In this document: positions 57,100 through 64,000 of the stretch, piece by piece
Layout of the letters: each line of letters starts with the position of its first letter
Position numbering within the stretch: the first letter of the stretch is position 1
DNA from: Eledone cirrhosa
Lineage: Eukaryota; Mollusca; Cephalopoda; Octopoda; Eledonidae
Direction: 5' to 3'
DNA length: 64,000 bases
Assembly (NCBI GenBank): GCA_964016885.1
Contig: OZ024742.1
Location: 1,428,236 to 1,492,235, forward strand
Program-made: the position numbers and the translations under genes
The notes under the pieces: generated by a model
Told to the model about the DNA's origin: nothing
What the model saw: only the letters and a program-made list of their open reading frames with translations
Databases searched by the model: none

Positions 57100-58235
57100 A
57101 TAAGCTCTTGCTTTTGTGCTGCTGTGGTTCCTCTTACTCCTCACCAGACCAGGACCTGGTAGGGGAACCAAATGGTGTAAGTAGCAGGCAGAAGACTGAC
57201 CACTGACCATGAAGCAGGTTGTACTGGGTTACATGGTACCTGTAACAGGCTACAACAAAGCAAAATAGATGGTAGATTTTGGAATAAATTGAAGACAGCA
57301 AAGGTGTTAGTGTGCCACCTGTTATTTTATTTACCTGTCCTAATATTTCCGGTCTAAAAACCCTTCCTCAGAAGTCTATAATGAAAAGAAAGAAAACATT
57401 AAAAAAACTGGTTCAGAATCTATGTTTTGAAATCCCTGAATAATGCAACAAGAGATAAAGATCTTTTATCTCTGTTTTAATTGCAGTCAATTAGGAAAAT
57501 CATTTTCATATGGAATATAATGAAATAACAAAGTTGGTTGTATTGTTGTTGTTGTGGTGGTGTTGTGGTGTAGTAGTGGTGGTGTTGTGGTGGTGGTGGT
57601 GGTGTAGTGGTGTTGTTGTGGTTGTGTTATTGTGGTGATGGTGGTGGTGTAGTGGTGGTAGTGGTGTTGTGGTGGTGTGGTAGTGGTGGTGGTGGTGTAG
57701 TAGTGGTGTTGTGGTGGTGGTGTAGTAGTGATTTGTTATTGAGGTGATGTAGTAGTGATAGTGTGGTGGTGGTGGTGGTGTAGTAGTGATAGTGTTGTTG
57801 TGGTTGATGTTATCTGCAATACAGATTTCCCAAATACTAGTGGTGGATGATATCACCTCCATCTTTGGTAAAAGATTTAACAAATTAGTTTTAACCCTTT
57901 CAATATCCTCTGGGATTTATGACACAGAACTGCTCATTTAGGGTTACGGTCCATCATAGTTTGATTTTAGAAATTTATGGTATATAATCTTCTTCTTCAT
58001 GAACTCAGCTAGTGGAAGTCATCCATCTTTGCTCTGGGTCTATCCCTGGGTCCCCTACTAGTTGGTTTTGACTGTCCAGTGATTATTTCTTGAAATGTTT
58101 GCTTATTTACAAAATTAATTAATTAAAACATATAAGCAGTGTGTTTCGTTAGAAATCTTGTAATGAAATGGTTAATTAACAGCAAGAATAAGAAGTTCAT
58201 TAACAGCAATAATAAGAAGTTAAGGGCCAAAGCAC
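57100..58235. other. DCTN3 intron, GTG-rich repeat and dispersed segments
   Basis: 57120-57245 is related to 33230-33365. 57538-57800 is an irregular GTGGTGGTGTAGTAGTG array. 57985-58090 is distantly related to 17440-17560. No exon seen. Confidence 0.55.
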
Positions 58236-58239
58236 TTGC

Positions 58240-61200
58240 TTGAGCAGAGTTTCTTCTCTCAAGACCTTCTGTTGTCCAGCTCTCCTCAGTTTCTTCTCTC
58301 AAGGCCTTCTACTGTCCAGCTCTCCTCAGAGTTTCTTCTCTCAAGACCTTCTGCTGTCCAGCCCTCCTCAGAGTTTCTTCTCTTAAGACCTTCTGCTGTC
58401 CAGCTCTCCTCAGAGTTTCTTCTCTGGAGACCTTCTGCTGTCCAGCTTTCCTCAGAGTTTCTTCTCTCAAGACCTTCTGCTGTCCAGATCTCCTCAGAGT
58501 TTCTTCTCTCAAGACCTTCTGCTGTCCAGCTCTTCTCAGAGTTTCTTCTCTCAAGACCTTCTGCTGTCCAGCTCTCCTCAGAGTTTCTTCTCACAAGACA
58601 TTCTGCTGTCCAGCTCTCCTCAGAGTTTCTTTTCTTAAGACCTTCTACTGTCCAGCTCTCCTCAGAGTTTCTTCTCTCAAGACCTTCTGCTGTCCAACCC
58701 TCCTCAGAGTTTCTTCTCTGGAGACCTTCTGCTGTCCAGCTTTCCTCAGAGTTTCTTCTCACAAGACCTTCTGCTGTCCAGCTTTCCTCAGAGTTTCTTC
58801 TCTCAAGACATTCTGCTGTCCAGCTCTCCTTAGAGTTTCTTCTCACAAGACCTTCTGCTGTCCAGCCCTCCTCAGAGTTTCTCTCTCAAGACCTTCTGCT
58901 GTCCAGCTCTTCTCAGAGTTTCTTCTCTCAAGACCTTCTGCTGTCCAGCTCTCCTCAGAGTTTCTTCTCTCAAGACCTTCTGCTGTCCAGCTCTCCTCAG
59001 AGTTTCTTCTCTCAAGACCTTCTGCTGTCCAGCCCTCCTCAAAGTTTCTTCTCTCAAGACCTTCTGCTGTCCAACTCTCCTCGGAGTTTCTTCTCTCAAG
59101 ACCTGCTGTCCAGCTCTCCTCAGAGTTTCTTCTCTCAAGACCTTCTGCTGTCCAGCTCTCCTTATAGTTTCTTCTCTCAAGGCCTTCTGCTGTCCAGCTG
59201 TCCTCAGAGTTTCTTCTCTCAAGACCTTCTGCTGTCCAGCCCTCCTCAAAGTTTCTTCTCTCAAGACCTTCTGCTGTCCAACTCTCCTCGGAGTTTCTTC
59301 TCTCAAGACCTGCTGTCCAGCTCTCCTCAGAGTTTCTTCTCTCAAGACCTTCTGCTGTCCAGCTCTCCTCAGAGTTTCTTCTCTCAAGACCTTCTGCTGT
59401 CCAGCTCTCCTCAGAGTTTCTTCTCACAAGACCTTCTGCTGTCCAGCCCTCCTCAGAGTTTCTTCTCTCAAGACTTTCTGCTGTCCAGCCCTCCTCAAAG
59501 TTTCTTCTCTCAAAACCTGCTGTCCAGCTCTCCTCAGAGTTTCTTCTCTCAAGACCTTCTGCTGTCCAGCTCTCCTCAGAGTTTCTTCTCTCAAGACCTT
59601 CTGCTGTCCAGCCCTCCTCAAAGTTTCTTCTCACAAGACCTTCTGCTGTCCAGCCCTCCTCAAAGTTTCTTCTCTCAAGACCTTCTACTGTCCAGCTCTC
59701 CTCAGAGTTTCTTCTCTCAAGACCTTCTGCTGTCCAGCTCTCCTCAGAGTTTCTTTTCTGGAGACCTTCTGCTGTCCAGCCCTCCTCAGAGTTTCTTCTC
59801 TGGAGACCTTCTGCTGTCGAGCTTTCCTCAGAGTTTCTTCTCACAAGACCTTTTGCTGTCTAGCCCTCCTCAAAGTTTCTTCTCACAAGACCTTCTGCTG
59901 TCCATCTCTCCTCAGAGTTTCTTCTCTCAAGACCTTTTGTTGTCCAGCTCTCCTCAGAGTTTCTTCTCTGAAGACCTTCTGCTGACCAGCTCTCCTCAGA
60001 GTTTCTTTTCTCAAGACCTTCTGTTGTCCAGCCCTCCTCAGAGTTTCTTCTCTCAAGACCTTCTACTGTCCAGCTCTCCTCAGAGTTTCTCCTCTCAAGT
60101 CCTACTGCTGTCCAGCTCTCCTCAGAGTTTCTTCTCACAAGACCTTCTGCTGTCCAGCTCTCCTCAGAGTTTCTTCTCTCAAGACCTTCTACTGTCCAGC
60201 ACTCCTCAGAGTTTCTTCTCTCAAGACCTTCTGCTGTCCAGCTCTCCTCAGAGTTTCTTCTCTCAAGACCTTTTGCTGTCCAGCCTTCCTCAGAGTTTCT
60301 TCTCTCAAGTCCTTCTGCTGTCCAGCTCTCCTCAGAGTTTCTCTGTCAAGACCTTCTGCTGTCCAGCTCTTCTTTGAGATTCTTCTCTCAAGACCTTTTG
60401 CTGTCCAGCCCTCCTCAGAGTTTCTTCTCTCAAGTCCTTCTGCTGTCCAGCTCTCCTCAGAGTTTCTTCTCTCAAGACCTTCTGCTGTCCAGCTCTCCTT
60501 AAAGTTTCCTCTCACAAGACCTTCTGCTGTCCAGCTTTCCTCAGAGTTTCTTCTCTCAAGACCTGCTGTCAAGCCCTCCTCAAAGTTTCTTCTCTCAAGA
60601 CCTTCTGCTGTCCAGCCCTCCTCAAAGTTTCTTCTCTCAAGACCTGCTGTCCAGCCCTCCTCAAAGTTTCTTCTCTCAAGACCTTCTGCTGTCCAACTCT
60701 CCTCAGAGTTTCTCTCAAGACCTTCTGCTGTCCATCTCTCCTCAGAGTTTCTTCTCTCAAGACCTTCTGCTGTCCAGCTCTTCTTTGAGTTTCTTCTCTC
60801 AAGTCCTTCTGCTGTCCAGCTCTCCTCAGAGTTTCTTTTCTCAAGTCCTTCTGCTGTCCAGCTCTCCTCAGAGTTTCTTCTCTCAAGACCTTCTGCTGTC
60901 CAGCTTTCCTCAGAGTTTCTTTTGTCAAGTCCTTCTGCTGTCCAGCTCTCCTCAGAGTTTCTTCTCTCAAGACCTTCTGCTGTCCAGCTTTCTTCAGTGT
61001 TTCTTCTCACAAGACCTTCTGCTGTCCAGCCCTCCTCAGAGTTTCTCTCTCAAGACCTTCTGCTGTCCAGCTCTTCTCAGAGTTTCTTCTCTCAAGACCT
61101 TCTGCTGTCCAGCTCTTCTCAGAGTTTCTTCTCTCAAGACCTTCTGCTGTCCAGCTGTTCTCAGAGTTTCTTCTCTCAAGACCTTCTGCTGTCCAACTCT

Positions 61201-64000
61201 TCTCAGAGTTTCTTCTCTCAAGACCTGTGGTCCAGCTCTCTTCAGAGTTTCTTCTCACAATAACTTCTACTGTCCAGCTCTCCTCAGAGTTTCTTCTCTC
61301 AAGACCTTCTGCTGTCCAGCTCTCCTCAGAGTTTCTTCTCTCAAGACCTTCTGCTGTCCAGCTCTCCTTATAGTTTCTTCTCTCAAGGCCTTCTGCTGTC
61401 CAGCTCTCCTCAGGGTTTCTTCTCTGGAGACCTTCTGCTGTCCAGCCCTCCTCAGAGTTTCTCTGTCAAGACCTTCTGCTGTCCAGCTCTTCTTTGAGAT
61501 TCTTCTCTCAAGACCTTTTGCTGTCCAGCCTTCCTCAGAGTTTCTTCTCACAAGACCTTCTGCTGTCCAGCTCTCCTCAGAGTTTCTTCTCTCAAGACCT
61601 GCTTCTAGCTTTCCTCAGAGTTTCTTCTCTCAAGACCTTCTGTTGTCCAGCTCTCCTCAGAGTTTCTTCTCACAATACCTTCTACCGTCCAGCTCTCCTC
61701 AGAGTTTCTTCTCACTATAACTTCTACTGTCCAGCCCTCCTCAGAGTTTCTTCTCACAATAACTTCTACTGTCCAGCCCTCCTCAGAGTTTCTTCTCACA
61801 ATACCTTCTACCGTCCAGCTCTCCTCAGAGTTTCTTCTCTCAAGACCTTCTGTTGTCCAGCTCTCCTCAGAGTTTCTTCTCACAATAACTTCTACTGTCC
61901 AGCTCTCCTCAGAGTTTCTTCTCACAATAACTTCTACTGTCCAGCCCTCCTCAGAGTTTCTTCTCACAATAACTTCTGCTGTCCAGCCCTCCTCAGAGTT
62001 TCTTCTCACAATAACTTCTACTGTCCAGCCCTCCTCAGAGTTTCTTCTCTCAAGACCTTCTGCTGTCCATCTCTCCTCATAGTTTCTTCTCTCAAGACCT
62101 TCTGCTGTCCAGCCCTCCTCAAAGTTCCTTCTCTCAAGACCTTCTGCTGTCCAGCCCTCCTCAAAGTTTCTTCTCTCAAGACCTTCTGCTGTCCAGCTCT
62201 CCTCAGAGTTTCTTCTCACAAGACCTTCTGCTGTCCAGCCCTCCTCAGAATTTCTTCTCTCAAGACCTTCTGCTGTCCAGCCCTCCTCAAAGTTTCTTCT
62301 CACAAGACCTGCTGTCCAGCCCTCCTCAAAGTTTCTTCTCTCAAGACCTTCTGCTGTCCAGCTCTCCTCAGAGTGTCTTCTCTCAAGACCTTCTGCTGTC
62401 CAGCTCTCCTCAGAGTTTCTTCTCTCAAGACCTTCTGCTGTCCAGCTCTCCTCAGAGTTTCTCTCTCAAGACCTTCTGTTGTCCAGCTCTTCTCAGAGTT
62501 TCTTCTCTCAAGACCTTCTGCTGTCTAGCCCTCCTCAAAGTTTCTTCTCTCAAGACCTTCTGCTGTCCAGCCCTCATCAAAGTTTCTTCTCTCAAGACCT
62601 TCTGCTGTCCAACTCTCCTCAGAGTTTCTTCTCACAAGACCTTCTGCTGTCCAGCCCTCCTCAGAGTTTCTTCTCTCAAGACCTTCTGCTATCTAGCCCT
62701 CCTCAAAGTTTCTTCTCACAAGACCTGCTGTCCAGCCCTCCTCAAAGTTTCTTCTCTCAAGACCTTCTGCTGTCTAGCCCTCCTCAAAGTTTCTTCTCTC
62801 AAGACCTTCTGCTGTCCAGCCCTCCTCAAAGTTTCTTCTCTCAAGACCTGCTGTCCAGCTCTCCTCAGAGTTTCTTCTCACAAGACCTTCTGCTGTCCAG
62901 CTCTCCTCAGAGTTTCTTCTCTCAAGACCTTCTGCTGTCCAGCTCTCCTCAGAGTTTCTTCTCTCAAGACCTTCTTCTGTCCAGCTCTCCTCATAGTTTC
63001 TTCTCTCAAGACCTTCTGCTGTCCAGCTCTCCTCAGAGTTTCTTCTCACAAGACCTTCTGCTGTCCAGCTTTCCTCAGAGTTTCTTCTCACAAGACCTTC
63101 TGCTGTCCAGCTTTCCTCAGTGTTTCTTCTCTCAAGACCATCTGCTGTCCGGCTCTCCCCAGAGTTTCTTCTCTCAAGACCTTCTGCTGTCCGGCTCTTC
63201 TCAGAGTTTCTTCTCTCAAGACCTTCTGCTGTCCGGCTCTCCTCAGAGTTTCTTCTCTCAAGACCTTCTGCTGTCCAGCCTCCTCAAAGTTTCTTCTCTC
63301 AAGACCTTCTGCTGTCCAACTCTCCTCAGAGTTTCTTCTCTCAAGACCTTCTGCTTTCCAGCTCTCCTCAGAGTTTCTTCTCTCAAGACCTTCTGCTGTC
63401 CAGCTCTCCTCAGAGTTTCTTCTCTCAAGACCTTCTGCTGTCCAGCCTCCTCAAAGTTTCTTCTCTCAAGACCTTCTGCTGTCCAACTCTCCTCAGAGTT
63501 TCTTCTCTCAAGACCTGCTGTCCAGCTCTCCTCAGAGTTTCTTCTCTCAAGACCTTCTGCTGTCCAGCTCTCCTTATAGTTTCTTCTCTCAAGACCTTCT
63601 GCTGTCCAGCTCTCCTCAGAGTTTCTTCTCTCAAGACCTTCTGCTGTCCGACCCTCCTCAGAGTTTCTTCTCTCAAGACCTTCTGCTGTCCAGCTCTCCT
63701 CAGAGTTTCTTCTCTCAAGACCTTCTGCTGTCCAGCCCTCCTCAGAGTTTCTTCTCTCAGACCTTCTGCTGTCCATCTCTCCTTTGAGTTTCTTCTCTCA
63801 AGACCTTCTGCTGTCCAGCTGTCCTCAGAGTTTCTTCTCTCAGACCTTCTACTGTCAAGCTCTCCTTTGAAGTTTCTTCTCTCAAGACCTTCTGCTGTGC
63901 AGCACTCCTCAGAGTTTCTTCTCTCAAGACCTTCTGTTGTCCAGCTCTCCTCAGAGTATCTTCTCACAATACCTTCTACTGTCCAGCACTCCTCAGAGTT
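58240..64000. repeat. 42-bp satellite, ~137 copies, continues past the window
   Basis: The unit is CAGAGTTTCTTCTCTCAAGA, CCTTCTGCTGTCCAGCTCTC, CT. Common variants: loss of one CTT (39-bp unit), AAAGTTTC for AGAGTTTC, CACAAGACC or GGAGACC for CTCAAGACC, and a CACAATAACTTCTACTG subtype clustered at 61660-62040. The unit is a multiple of three, so long ORFs appear on both strands (up to 713 codons); single-base indels break them. Not coding. Confidence 0.96.

Noticed and set aside
58236..63967. Many long ORFs on both strands in the 42-bp array
   Set aside because: Same cause; frames switch at one-base indels without regard to coding.

Overview
This is animal nuclear DNA and almost certainly molluscan; a cephalopod (octopus or squid) is the best guess. 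The reasons are small exons with GT-AG junctions in kilobase introns, very dense tRNA-derived SINEs that resemble the OR1/OR2/OK families described from octopus, RTE-like LINEs, a Penelope-like element, and long minisatellites. Species is inferred from repeats, not shown. Nothing looks bacterial, viral or CRISPR-like.

Three conserved genes were rebuilt by hand from splice sites and reading phase. (1) The last six exons of SLC25A46 (+, 391-5890), a mitochondrial outer-membrane carrier-like protein; its 5' exons lie upstream of the window. (2) A complete seven-exon SRFBP1/BUD22-like gene (-, 18035 down to 8262, 611 residues), tail-to-tail with SLC25A46, with an unusual RGG/GGFNRG-rich exon. (3) The first exons of DCTN3, the dynactin p24 subunit (+, from 18842), head-to-head with SRFBP1 across about 0.8 kb. 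Its exons include two probable microexons (30 and 21 bp), and the last one visible ends at 40354. The remaining 23.6 kb to the window end reads as one DCTN3 intron. The three genes have unrelated jobs (mitochondrial shape, ribosome/transcription-linked nuclear work, dynein motor adaptor); the only link seen is shared intergenic space.

The rest is repeats. 1-390: an insertion with a well-formed hammerhead-ribozyme-like motif. 1337-3316: ~46-bp minisatellite. 6460-7693 and 9752-10497: 5'-truncated LINE copies. 10549-11200: mariner-like relic. 13740-14473: 250-bp-arm foldback. 22597-25466: two Penelope-like copies head-to-head, the right one with an intact GIY-YIG ORF. 25499-28394: nearly intact LINE ORF2 broken by one TAG. 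30904-32700: ribozyme-like motifs and a cluster of four foldbacks. 33400-34860: three tandem arrays. 35082-37508: SINE cluster. 40890-46545: 43-bp satellite apparently grown from a SINE body. 49374-50010: palindrome with a mini-transposon at its centre. 50155-52735: 69-bp satellite open on both strands. 53650-54390: 55-bp array. 58240-64000: 42-bp satellite running off the end.

The strongest candidate for something new is the set of hammerhead-like cores (CTGATGA, stem II, GAAA) in several different small foldback or terminal-repeat elements. The best (171-213) has all three stems and a GTA cleavage triplet and sits inside a perfect 16-bp inverted repeat.
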